Of a stretch of 64,000 nt of DNA, positions 1-7,775 are shown in pieces. Below the pieces are notes generated by a model. It saw only the letters and a list, made by a program, of their open reading frames with translations, did not search any database and had not been told where the DNA came from. The position numbers and the translations under genes were made by a program. Each line of letters begins with the position of its first letter. Position 1 is the stretch's first letter. The stretch is from an uncultured Gemmiger sp. (lineage in GTDB: Bacteria > Bacillota > Clostridia > Oscillospirales > Ruminococcaceae). Location: the NCBI GenBank assembly GCA_944388125.1, contig CALXHO010000007.1:1-64000 (forward strand). The letters run 5' to 3'.

Positions 1-108
1 CGACTTCCCTATGAGACCTCTTAACTGGTCCTCTCCTAACGAGTTCGCCGTCCAATATGTTTGACAAACCTACAAAAGCTGCAAAAAAGGATTCGGAAAC
101 AGCCAGGG

Positions 109-885
109 TCAGTATTGTTTCCGTCTGTAAATCGACGTGCTGATGACCCAGCTGATGAGGAAAATCACCACGCTGAACAGAACCAGCCCGCCGATCAGCC
201 ACCAGAAATGAGGATTTTCTGCCCACTGAACGACAGACCCGTACTCAACATCCATGGTCACGGGAACGCCCGTCACCGAGTCGGGGATCTCTGCCGGGCC
301 GCGGAAGCCAAAGAACCGCTCTGCACTTTTGGCCCAGGCATCCAGTTTCGCCTGGTCCTCCGGGCTCAGCAGATGCTGCGGAACCCAGGTAACCAGGAGA
401 AAGCCGCCCAGCACAAGCAGAAGAACAGCGCTCATGACAATGGTACGGGCGCGGTCGCTGCCAAAACGATAGGTCAGGGGCAGACTCAGGGAAAAATACA
501 ATGTGGCGATGGCGGCAGCGGTCAGGGTGCCGATCAGTGCCTCGTCGTAGCCCATGGTTCCGTTGATGATCCCTGAGGAAAAGGAAAAGGCAAGCATACT
601 CACCACACCGCCGAACAGGATGAAGCATCCCCCCAGAATATATTTGCTGCCTACAATGGCGGTGCAGCGGACAGGCAGAGTATGGGCGTAAATGTCCCAG
701 TGACTGTACTCATCAAAGCCGATGGCACTCTGTACATACAGCCCCAGCACAAACACCAGCGCATACAGCATGAAGGGCATATCAAAAAACATGGCCATTC
801 CCACATACAACACAAAAAGCAGGGTGAAGTTTTTCTTATATCGGGATGTCAGGGTACACCAGTCCTTGTACAAAAGACCTTTCAT
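109..885 (-). CDS. ABC-2 type transporter permease
   Basis: A 258-residue polytopic membrane protein with about six hydrophobic segments (roughly residues 22-60, 80-110, 125-150, 155-175 and 225-255), the layout of ABC-2 permeases. It is encoded directly after an ABC ATPase: its ATG overlaps that gene's TGA (ATGA), with GGGAGG just upstream, so the two are translationally coupled and almost certainly form one transporter. The set GntR regulator - ATPase - permease resembles Ytr/Bce-like cassettes that answer cell-wall stress or export small amphiphiles in Firmicutes, but the substrate cannot be read from sequence. The reading frame is complete. Confidence is high for the class, low for the cargo. 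Confidence 0.8.
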   Translation of the reverse strand: MKGLLYKDWCTLTSRYKKNFTLLFVLYVGMAMFFDMPFMLYALVFVLGLYVQSAIGFDEYSHWDIYAHTLPVRCTAIVGSKYILGGCFILFGGVVSMLAFSFSSGIINGTMGYDEALIGTLTAAAIATLYFSLSLPLTYRFGSDRARTIVMSAVLLLVLGGFLLVTWVPQHLLSPEDQAKLDAWAKSAERFFGFRGPAEIPDSVTGVPVTMDVEYGSVVQWAENPHFWWLIGGLVLFSVVIFLISWVISTSIYRRKQY

Positions 886-1748
886 TGTTTGTCCCTCCCA
901 CTGGTAAAGCGCATGATGTCATCGATGCCGGCCGGGTCGCAGACGGCCCCCGGCAGCAGACGCAGAACTTCCTCCCGGCCCTTGACCAGCGTCTCGCAGC
1001 CAAAGTTGGTGCGCCGGGTGTGAACGATGCGGTCTCCCGGCAGCCTGGCCAGATCATCCGACCCGCAGCGCAGGATGCCGTACTCCGATAGCAGGGTATC
1101 CTTGTCCTCCTGGAACAGCAGCTTGCCCTGGTGCAGATAGGCGATGGAATCGGCCACCTGCTCCAGATCACCGGTAATGTGGCTGCTGATCAGGATGCTG
1201 TGGTTCTCATCCTGAATAAAATCCAGGAAGAGGTCCAGCATCTCCCCGCGCACCACCGGGTCCAGACCGCTGGTCGCCTCATCCAGTACCAGCAGCAGGG
1301 GATGATGGGCCAGCGCTGTGGCCAGGTTCAGCTTCATCCGCATGCCGCGGCTGTATGCCTTGACCGGTTTGCTGTCCTCCAATCCGAACTGTTTCAGCAG
1401 CCGAAGGTATTCCGCACTGTCCCACCGGGAACCGAAAATACCTGCCATGCTTTTGCCGATCTGCTTTGCCGTCAGGGACTCATAGAAGTAGGCATCGTCA
1501 AATACCACGCCCAGATCAGCGCGCCCGGCAGGGGAGTCGGGTGCACGGCCGAGCAGCGCGATGCTGCCCGCGTCGGCAGGGTTGACGCCGGTCAGGAGTT
1601 TCAGCAGTGTGGTCTTGCCGGCGCCGTTTTCTCCCACCAGACCCACAATGCAGCCGTTGGGAATCATCAGGTCGATCGGCCCCAGGGCAAAACCGGGGTA
1701 ATGCTTCTCCACGCCGCGGATTGCCGCGGCACAGCTTGCGGAACTCAT
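882..1748 (-). CDS. ABC transporter ATP-binding protein
   Basis: A 288-residue ABC ATPase. Walker A is GENGAGKT at residues 39-46, and Walker B with the catalytic Glu is in LLLVLDEATSGLDP. The signature is YSRGM instead of the usual LSGGQ, a variant common in YtrB/CcmA-like ATPases of drug- or lipid-export type, and an H-loop lies in ILISSHITGD. I place the start at the second ATG (1748), not the one at 1763, because GGAGG lies 7 bases before it; the SD sits inside the end of the GntR gene, so translation is coupled to the regulator. The C-terminal 70 residues are divergent. It energises the ABC-2 permease encoded next. Confidence 0.85.
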   Translation of the reverse strand: MSSASCAAAIRGVEKHYPGFALGPIDLMIPNGCIVGLVGENGAGKTTLLKLLTGVNPADAGSIALLGRAPDSPAGRADLGVVFDDAYFYESLTAKQIGKSMAGIFGSRWDSAEYLRLLKQFGLEDSKPVKAYSRGMRMKLNLATALAHHPLLLVLDEATSGLDPVVRGEMLDLFLDFIQDENHSILISSHITGDLEQVADSIAYLHQGKLLFQEDKDTLLSEYGILRCGSDDLARLPGDRIVHTRRTNFGCETLVKGREEVLRLLPGAVCDPAGIDDIMRFTSGRDKQ

Positions 1749-1750
1749 AC

Positions 1751-2122
1751 TCAGTCCTCCCATAAAAGGTCAAGCATCTCAATGACCTCTCCGCGGCCGA
1801 TGCCGCCCTGCCGTGCCGCGTCCACGGCGTTCTGCAGATGCTGCTCGACACGCTTGAGCATTTCTTCACGCTGAAGCTCGGGATTCTGCGGGGCAACAAA
1901 ACTGCCCTTGCCGGGCTGTGTCACAATAAAACCCTCGTTTTCCAGATCTTCATACGCACGTTTGGTTGTGATGACGCTGATGCGCAGTTCCTTGGCCAGT
2001 AGCCGGATGCTGGGCAAAGCGTCTCCTTCTTTCAGCTTGCCGGACAGGATCTGCTCCTTGATCTGCCGCGTGATCTGCGCGTAGATGGGCTCCTGGCCGG
2101 CATTGGAGATGTACAGCTCCAT
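1751..2122 (-). CDS. GntR-family (YtrA-type) transcriptional regulator
   Basis: A 123-residue protein: an N-terminal winged helix-turn-helix of the GntR class (residues about 10-75, with the typical PIYAQITRQIKEQI and LPSIRLLAKEL segments) followed by only a short helical tail. This size and layout are those of the YtrA subfamily, which regulate adjacent ABC transporters. The start at 2122 is chosen because AGGAGG precedes it and the GntR homology begins there; the frame is open for 31 more codons upstream with no support. It heads a three-gene leftward operon with the ATPase and permease and probably represses it through the palindrome over the promoter. Confidence 0.88.
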   Translation of the reverse strand: MELYISNAGQEPIYAQITRQIKEQILSGKLKEGDALPSIRLLAKELRISVITTKRAYEDLENEGFIVTQPGKGSFVAPQNPELQREEMLKRVEQHLQNAVDAARQGGIGRGEVIEMLDLLWED

Positions 2123-2166
2123 GGCGCTGCCTCCTCGTGTACAAGATGCGAACTGTTCATATCTGA

Positions 2167-2202
2167 TATATACAGTATATACATAGCATACACGGTTGTC
2201 AA
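2167..2202 (-). promoter_or_regulatory. GntR operon promoter with overlapping palindromic operator
   Basis: Reading the minus strand, TTGACA (2197-2202) and TATACT (2174-2179) are separated by exactly 17 bases. A perfect 15-base odd-centred palindrome, TATATACAGTATATA (2167-2181), covers the -10 box. It lies 45 bases before the GntR start codon, so it is the obvious site for autorepression. Confidence 0.75.
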
Positions 2203-2362
2203 GTGCAGGAAACAAAAATCCGGATGGATAGAAAATGATGCATCCTGAATAAAAAAGTGAAAAAAAACCGGCTCATGGCGGAACCGGCGCCGGCGGGACA
2301 TAGTTCAGGGCTTCTCCGCATAGAAATGCACCGGCCCGTATGGGCCAGGGGGAGGTAGGACG

Positions 2363-4405
2363 ATGGCTTCAAAAAAGCGGGAGACACGGCAGATCAGTCC
2401 CGAGCAGGACAGGCACATGCGGCGCAGGACACGGGTCTTTTGTGTTGGAATGGCGATCCTGTGTTTTGGGGTACTGATCGGGCGATTGTTTGTGCTGCAG
2501 ATTCTCGACCCGGAGGATTATGCCGCCCGGGCGGCGGATCAGCAGCTGCGTGATACCGTCATCCCGGCGGCAAGAGGAGAAATTCTGTCATCGGACGGCA
2601 CCGTATTGGCGGCCAGCGAGACCTGCTGGACCATCCGGGCCTCGCCCCGGGAGCTGGCGGATGAGCTGGTAGAACCAGCCGCCCGGGCATTGAGCGAAAT
2701 TCTGGAAATCGATTACGCAGAAACTCTGGAAAAATTCTCCCAGCGCAGTTCCAACGATTGTCTGCTCCGACGGCGGGTAGACAGGGAGATGGCCGATGCA
2801 GTGCGTACCTGGTGCAGCGAAAACGGTGCCGAGGGCATCCAGATCCGGCAGGATACCAGGCGAGTCTACCCGGAGGGAGACTTTATGGGCTGCCTGTTAG
2901 GGTTTACCGATGTGGATAATGCCGGGCTGTGGGGCCTGGAACTGGAATATAACGAGCTTTTGACCGGAACCAATGGCCGGGTACTGACTGCAAAAAATGC
3001 CTGGGGCTATGACATGCCGGAAAGCTATAATACGCTGGTGGAGGCCGTCCCCGGAGCAACGCTGACGCTGACGATTGATGCCAATATCCAGCATTATCTG
3101 GAAAGCGCCATCGAGGCGGCAGTGCAGGAACACAATGTGGCCTCCCGGGCGGTGGGGATTGTGATGGATGTGCAGACGGGGGCCATTCTTGCCATGACAG
3201 TCAAGCCGGACTATGACCCCAACAATCCACGGACCATTGTGAATGAGGAGATCCGCGCCCAGGTCAACGCCCTGTCGGGGGAGGAACGCAGTACCGCCTT
3301 GCAGACGGCTCAGCAGGCCCAGTGGCGCAACAAGGCCATCAGTGATTTGTATGAGCCGGGCAGTGTATTCAAGCTCATCACGGCGGCCGCGGCACTGGAT
3401 ACAGGCGTCTGCACACCGGACAGTCAATTCGTCTGCGCGGGCTCCATCAATGTGGCGGGTACACGATTCCGGTGCGCCAACGGCCATATCCATGGCCTCG
3501 AAACCTTTGCTCAGGGGCTGGCTGTCTCCTGCAACCCCTGCTTCATCCAGATCGGAGCCCGGCTGGGAAAAGAGGCTTTCTGCGACTATTTCGAGGCATT
3601 CGGATTGCGGGAGGCCACCGGCATCGATCTGCCCGGCGAGATCAAGAAAAGTGAGTATTATACCGCTGACCGGATGGGCCCGGTGGAACTGGCCAGCTGC
3701 TCTTTCGGACAGAGCAGCAAGGTCAGTTATCTGCAGATGATCACGGCGGTGTCGGCCATCGTGAACGGCGGAAGGCTCATGCAGCCGTATGTGGTGGCTG
3801 AGGCCCGGGATGCGGATGGCATTCTTCTGTGGAAAAAAGAACCCATCGTCAAGCGGCAGGTGATCTCGGAGGAAACGTCCCAGACCATGCGGCTGCTCAT
3901 GGAAAATGTTGTCGCCACCGGAACAGGAAAAAACGCCACGGTGGCAGGATATCGTGTGGGAGGAAAATCGGGCACAAGCCAGAAACTGGACAGTGAGGAC
4001 GCCGCAGCCCGCATCGCCAGTTTTGTAGCAGTTGCCCCGGTGGAAGACCCCCGCCTGGCCGTGTTGGTCTGTCTGGACGAACCCCACAGCTGGACCACCT
4101 CGGGTGGTTCTCTGTCAGCGCCTGTCTGTGCCGAGGTGCTGGCCAAGTCGCTGCCCTATCTCGGCATCGAGCCGAACTATACGGAGGAAGAGCAGCAGAA
4201 ACTGTTCGCGGCTGTCCCCGATGTGACCGGCTGGCGCACCGAGGCAGCCACACAGAAACTCAGGGAGTACGGGCTGACCGCCCACATTGACGGCGATGCC
4301 GAGCGTGTAGTGGCACAGTATCCCTTGCCCGGTGTGCAGGTCCGCAAAAACTCCGTGGTTTTTCTGGATACAACAGGGGAAAACGACCCGACCTTGGAAG
4401 AATAA
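2363..4405 (+). CDS. Class B penicillin-binding protein, PBP2x/SpoVD/FtsI type with PASTA domain
   Basis: A 680-residue peptidoglycan transpeptidase. It has a short basic cytoplasmic tail, one membrane anchor (about 24-46), a PBP dimerisation domain (about 60-220), a transpeptidase domain (about 260-600) with all three motifs, SVFK (Ser334-Lys337), SCN (389-391) and KSG (535-537), and a single C-terminal PASTA domain (about 617-670). It crosslinks stem peptides during septation or, in spore formers, cortex synthesis; sequence alone does not separate FtsI-like from SpoVD-like roles. The ATG follows GGGGGAGG. It stands alone, with no mra/mur neighbours, so it is probably not the dcw-cluster copy. 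Confidence 0.9.
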   Translation: MASKKRETRQISPEQDRHMRRRTRVFCVGMAILCFGVLIGRLFVLQILDPEDYAARAADQQLRDTVIPAARGEILSSDGTVLAASETCWTIRASPRELADELVEPAARALSEILEIDYAETLEKFSQRSSNDCLLRRRVDREMADAVRTWCSENGAEGIQIRQDTRRVYPEGDFMGCLLGFTDVDNAGLWGLELEYNELLTGTNGRVLTAKNAWGYDMPESYNTLVEAVPGATLTLTIDANIQHYLESAIEAAVQEHNVASRAVGIVMDVQTGAILAMTVKPDYDPNNPRTIVNEEIRAQVNALSGEERSTALQTAQQAQWRNKAISDLYEPGSVFKLITAAAALDTGVCTPDSQFVCAGSINVAGTRFRCANGHIHGLETFAQGLAVSCNPCFIQIGARLGKEAFCDYFEAFGLREATGIDLPGEIKKSEYYTADRMGPVELASCSFGQSSKVSYLQMITAVSAIVNGGRLMQPYVVAEARDADGILLWKKEPIVKRQVISEETSQTMRLLMENVVATGTGKNATVAGYRVGGKSGTSQKLDSEDAAARIASFVAVAPVEDPRLAVLVCLDEPHSWTTSGGSLSAPVCAEVLAKSLPYLGIEPNYTEEEQQKLFAAVPDVTGWRTEAATQKLREYGLTAHIDGDAERVVAQYPLPGVQVRKNSVVFLDTTGENDPTLEE

Positions 4406-4423
4406 AACGATCAATATAAGAGG

Positions 4424-4482
4424 AAAATCCCGTCCCGGCAGACCCGTCCAAATGCGGCGCGGTCCATCCGGACGGGATTTTT
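4424..4482. terminator. Intrinsic terminator between convergent genes
   Basis: The arms AAAATCCCGTCC and GGACGGGATTTT pair over 12 bases around a long loop, and the right arm runs into a T-tract. The flanking A and T tracts let it serve both the PBP gene (+) and the nnrE gene (-). Confidence 0.7.
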
Positions 4483-4578
4483 GAATTGGATATTTCGGGC
4501 GCCGCAGGCAAATCCCGGGCAGACGCTCCGGTCCGGGCTGCGTATTCCGGGACGATGCGGCCAGGGGAGGAGGGCCCC

Positions 4579-5238
4579 TCAGCGCACCAACAGGTCAGCA
4601 GGAATTCCGATGTTACAGATGGTCAATCTGCCGACGTGCCGGGGACCATGACCGGTGAACAGACCAGGTTTGGCGCAGCTGAAGGTGACGGTCTCGTCAG
4701 CTGACACGGCAATGCCCAGGATCTCTCCGGTGTTGCCGTCGATGCCGGAAGGAATATCGCAGGCCACCACAGGGGTTCCCGCGCTGTGTGCAGCGTTGAT
4801 GGCGGAGACAGCGCAGGCAAACATCCCGGCCACGGCACGGTCTAGGCCGACGCCGAAGAGAGCATCTACCAGACAACCGGTATCCTGCGGAATCTCCTCG
4901 CCGGTGTACGGTTCCACAACCCCGCCCAAAGCCAGAAATTTGTCCCGCTCGGCCTGGGAATCGGACGTCATTTTTTCTTCCTTGCCTACAAAGCAAACCG
5001 TTGCGGGAATCCCTTTTTTCAAAAGCATCCAGGCACAGGCAAATCCATCACCGCCGTTGTTGCCGGGACCGCAAAAGATCAGCACAGGCCCTTTGCGCGC
5101 TGTCCGCTGCAGCCAGGCTTCCACAGCGTCGGCTACGTGCCCGGCGGCTGTCTCCATCAGCAGCAGGGAGGAAATCCCGCGCTCCTGAATGGCAATCCGG
5201 TCCATTTCTTTCATTTCAGCGGTGGTTTTGCAGATCAT
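4579..5238 (-). CDS. nnrE: NAD(P)H-hydrate epimerase (YjeF N-terminal domain)
   Basis: A 219-residue protein matching the YjeF_N fold along its full length. The hallmark GPGNNGGDG loop is at residues 57-65, and the later segments VDALFGVGLDR and PSGIDGNTGEI are the substrate and K+ site motifs. It epimerises R-NAD(P)HX to the S form, the repair substrate of the NnrD dehydratase. In many bacteria the dehydratase is fused C-terminally; here the protein stops at the end of the epimerase domain and no nnrD lies in the window, so that partner must be encoded elsewhere. ATG preceded by GGAGG. It is transcribed alone, toward the PBP gene. Confidence 0.88.
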   Translation of the reverse strand: MICKTTAEMKEMDRIAIQERGISSLLLMETAAGHVADAVEAWLQRTARKGPVLIFCGPGNNGGDGFACAWMLLKKGIPATVCFVGKEEKMTSDSQAERDKFLALGGVVEPYTGEEIPQDTGCLVDALFGVGLDRAVAGMFACAVSAINAAHSAGTPVVACDIPSGIDGNTGEILGIAVSADETVTFSCAKPGLFTGHGPRHVGRLTICNIGIPADLLVR

Positions 5239-5590
5239 GACATATCCTCCTTCAGCATGAAGACGTTGTATAAAATCTCTATGAGTAGCATATCACAGCG
5301 GCTCTGCGAGGAAAAGCCCTCGGCGGGGAAAAAGGAGGCTGCCTATGCGGAAGCGGATGAAATCCTATATAGGTCCTTTTCCCGGGCCTTGCCGGATACG
5401 GGACAACTGGAGGCGGGTACTCGGTTGTGATGCCTTTTCGGCCCAGGCTGAACCACCGGTCGGGGCCGGACTTGCACGATCGAGGGCAGTACCCGCAAAA
5501 TAAAATGTTAGGAATCCGGCGGCACCGGAAATGACCTTTTGTGAATGACGCTGAAAAAGCGGAACGACAGAGCTTTCCAGCGCGCCTTTG
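5239..5590. other. Intergenic stretch, nothing assigned
   Basis: This spacer follows the nnrE start on its upstream side. Short open frames exist on both strands, but none has a convincing SD and start together. It may hold the nnrE promoter; I found no good -35/-10 pair for it. Confidence 0.4.
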
Positions 5591-5619
5591 TTGAAAAAAA
5601 ACTGAATAGGCGGTATAAT
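5591..5619 (+). promoter_or_regulatory. Strong sigma-A-type promoter for the exopolysaccharide leader
   Basis: TTGAAA (5591-5596) and a perfect TATAAT (5614-5619) are spaced by 17 bases. It is preceded by an A-rich run and lies about 530 bases before the first glycan gene, implying a long leader transcript. Confidence 0.7.
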
Positions 5620-5735
5620 GCCTATAATTGCTGAAGTTGTGACTGTCGCATGGTTATGTACCCTGTGGTTTACGGCGAAGGCATGAGGGAAAGCCGGAAG
5701 GCTGACCTGGATTTCAGACAAAGGGAGGAGGTACC

Positions 5736-5885
5736 ATGAGGGCATTGCAGAACCGCCGGCAGTCAGGCACACGGTCCCAAGCGGCATCCGGGCAGATGCA
5801 GGGCAAAGGCAACTGTATGCCTGCAACGGTCCCGGAAAAGAAGCCGGGCTTCCTCCTGAAAGATTGCGGCCGAAATCCAACATGA
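5736..5885 (+). CDS. Small ORF (49 residues) in the exopolysaccharide leader
   Basis: The ATG is preceded by a near-ideal GGGAGGAGG at a 4-base gap, and the frame runs 49 codons to TGA. The predicted peptide is basic and polar (MRALQNRRQSGTRSQAAS at the start), with no signal peptide or membrane segment and no family I recognise. It is the first translatable frame after the 5591 promoter and ends 266 bases before the sugar transferase. It could be a leader peptide that tunes downstream expression, a real small protein, or a chance frame with a good SD. Confidence 0.4.
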   Translation: MRALQNRRQSGTRSQAASGQMQGKGNCMPATVPEKKPGFLLKDCGRNPT

Positions 5886-5914
5886 TGACAGGACCCGGTT
5901 CGTGCGGAAAACAC

Positions 5915-5950
5915 CCCGTACATGACGGCTGGGCCTTTGTTGTGTACGGG
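5915..5950 (+). other. Stem-loop in the long leader upstream of the glycan genes
   Basis: CCCGTACA (5915-5922) and TGTACGGG (5943-5950) form a perfect 8-base stem with a 20-base loop, with no T-run after it. It may be a structural element of the leader RNA. Between 5951 and 6151 I see no further gene. Confidence 0.35.
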
Positions 5951-6151
5951 AATCACCGAGTTCAGAATGTCCGGAGTAAGCGCGTTTCCGATGGATGGCC
6001 GTGCAGAATGGTATACATTATATAAGAAGTAACTCTCATTATTGTTGCGCCGGCCTCGGATAGGAAAAAGACAGGGAAAGAAAAAACGCTGGGAATGCTG
6101 TAAATTCCGACAAAGGCAATAGAGAATCGGAGTACAGGAGTGAGGATACAT

Positions 6152-7618
6152 TTGGGAAAGTTCATGTCAAATCGGGAAAAACTGCAATATACATTGACCT
6201 TCATCACCGACCTGATCAGTCTGGGATGCAGTGTTTTTCTCACACTGATTGTTTTTGATTACTGGTTGAAGCTGATCCCCAGTTATGATCATTCGGACAA
6301 GATTCAGTTTTACGGGCTGCTGCTGATCTCTTTTCTGGCAACATTTTTGTGCTTTGACCAGACGGAAAACATTACCCGCCGGCATTGGCTGGGAGAGCTG
6401 AAGATCACGTTCCTGTTCAACATCATTATGATGGCGGTGTTTACAACGCTGATCGTTCTGACCAAGGCGGTCATGTCGGATTCGCGCTATCTGATTCTGG
6501 GGCTTGTTCTGAGCAACGTTGCCCTGATGTTCCTGTTCCATCAGCTTCTGAAGCATCATCTCAGCCAATCCGGACGGATGAAGAGCATGGCGACGCTGGC
6601 CGGAATCGTATCCACGACCGACCGCCTGGGAGAACTGGAAAAGGAGCTTCGCAAGGACTGGACCAAGGCAATCCGGGGTGCAGCGCTGCTGGATGGCGGC
6701 AAAGACCTGGTGGGAACGAAGATCCAGGGCGTCACCGTGAAAGCTGTCGGTCTGGATTTTATGGATTGGGTCCGGCAAGACTCCCTGGATGAAGTCTATA
6801 TTGATATCCCGTACGACAGTGGAACCTCTCTGCTGCCGCTTCTGGCGGAACTTGAGAGCATGGGCGTTACCATTCATCTGAATGTTCCTCTGATTGAAAA
6901 GCTGCATGACCGGCAAAGCAAGTCTGATTCGGCATGGTATCCCCGCCCGGCAAAGAGCGTGGAGGAATACGGGGATATCTCCATGATCACGCTGAAGGTG
7001 ACGCAGCGCAGTTTCAGCGATCAGGTGATCAAGCGGTGCATGGATATTGTGGGCGGCGCAATCGGACTGATTCTCAGTGTGCCGATCATTGCCATCACAG
7101 CCATCCCGCTGAAGCTGGAATCCCCGGGCCCCCTCTTTTTCAAACAGAAGCGTGTGGGACTCAACGGGCGTATTTTTGAAATCTACAAATTGCGCAGCAT
7201 GTATGTGGATGCGGAAGAACGGAAGAAAGAACTGATGGCCAAAAATGAAATGAACGGCCTGATGTTCAAAATGACGGACGATCCCCGGATCACGAAAGTG
7301 GGTAAATTCATCCGGAAAACATCCATTGACGAACTGCCGCAGTTTCTCAATGTGCTGAAAGGTGATATGAGTCTGGTGGGGACACGTCCGCCGACGCTGG
7401 ATGAGTACAAGCATTATGAAAGCCATCATAAACGCCGTTTGTCGATGAAACCCGGCATTACGGGAATGTGGCAGGTGAGCGGACGCAGCAATATTGAGGA
7501 TTTCGAAGAAGTCGTCAAGCTGGACGTCGCCTACATCGATAATTGGAGCATCTGGATGGATGTCAAGATTCTGTTCAAAACTGTCATGGTCGTCTTCTGT
7601 CATGTGGGCGCCAAGTGA
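6152..7618 (+). CDS. Polyprenyl-phosphate sugar-1-phosphate transferase (WbaP/EpsE-like, large PGT)
   Basis: A roughly 488-residue polyisoprenyl-phosphate hexose-1-P transferase that starts glycan assembly on the inner membrane face by moving sugar-1-P from a nucleotide sugar to undecaprenyl phosphate. The N-terminal half has four or five membrane helices and a nucleotide-binding-like domain; the C-terminal 200 residues are the bacterial sugar transferase domain, with KLESPGPLFFKQKRVG, YKLRSM, the catalytic Asp-Glu pair in SIDELPQFLNVLKGDMSL, VGTRPP and KPGITGMWQVSGRS. The start is uncertain: GTG 6140, TTG 6152 (GAGG 6 bases before, my choice) or ATG 6164. It is followed 157 bases later by a glycosyltransferase fusion, probably in the same transcript. 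Confidence 0.85.
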   Translation: MGKFMSNREKLQYTLTFITDLISLGCSVFLTLIVFDYWLKLIPSYDHSDKIQFYGLLLISFLATFLCFDQTENITRRHWLGELKITFLFNIIMMAVFTTLIVLTKAVMSDSRYLILGLVLSNVALMFLFHQLLKHHLSQSGRMKSMATLAGIVSTTDRLGELEKELRKDWTKAIRGAALLDGGKDLVGTKIQGVTVKAVGLDFMDWVRQDSLDEVYIDIPYDSGTSLLPLLAELESMGVTIHLNVPLIEKLHDRQSKSDSAWYPRPAKSVEEYGDISMITLKVTQRSFSDQVIKRCMDIVGGAIGLILSVPIIAITAIPLKLESPGPLFFKQKRVGLNGRIFEIYKLRSMYVDAEERKKELMAKNEMNGLMFKMTDDPRITKVGKFIRKTSIDELPQFLNVLKGDMSLVGTRPPTLDEYKHYESHHKRRLSMKPGITGMWQVSGRSNIEDFEEVVKLDVAYIDNWSIWMDVKILFKTVMVVFCHVGAK

Positions 7619-7775
7619 TACCGCAAACGACAGAAGATTGGTATTGCGGGTGGCAAGATCTTTGAAAGGGCTGCCGTACAAAATTGTGACCGAAACTCTG
7701 CGATTGCCGGTGTTGCGGGGGAGCTTCCTCAGGATTGGTGCGGAAAAATAGGAACAGTATTTATCGAGGTGAAGA

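Noticed and set aside
1..108. The left edge of the window
   Set aside because: Sequence composition differs slightly from the rest, but with 108 bases and no frame or structure I cannot assign anything.
5365..6151. Minus-strand frames of 145-172 codons in the exopolysaccharide leader
   Set aside because: They lack SDs and run against the strong promoter and small ORF on the plus strand; no recognisable domains.
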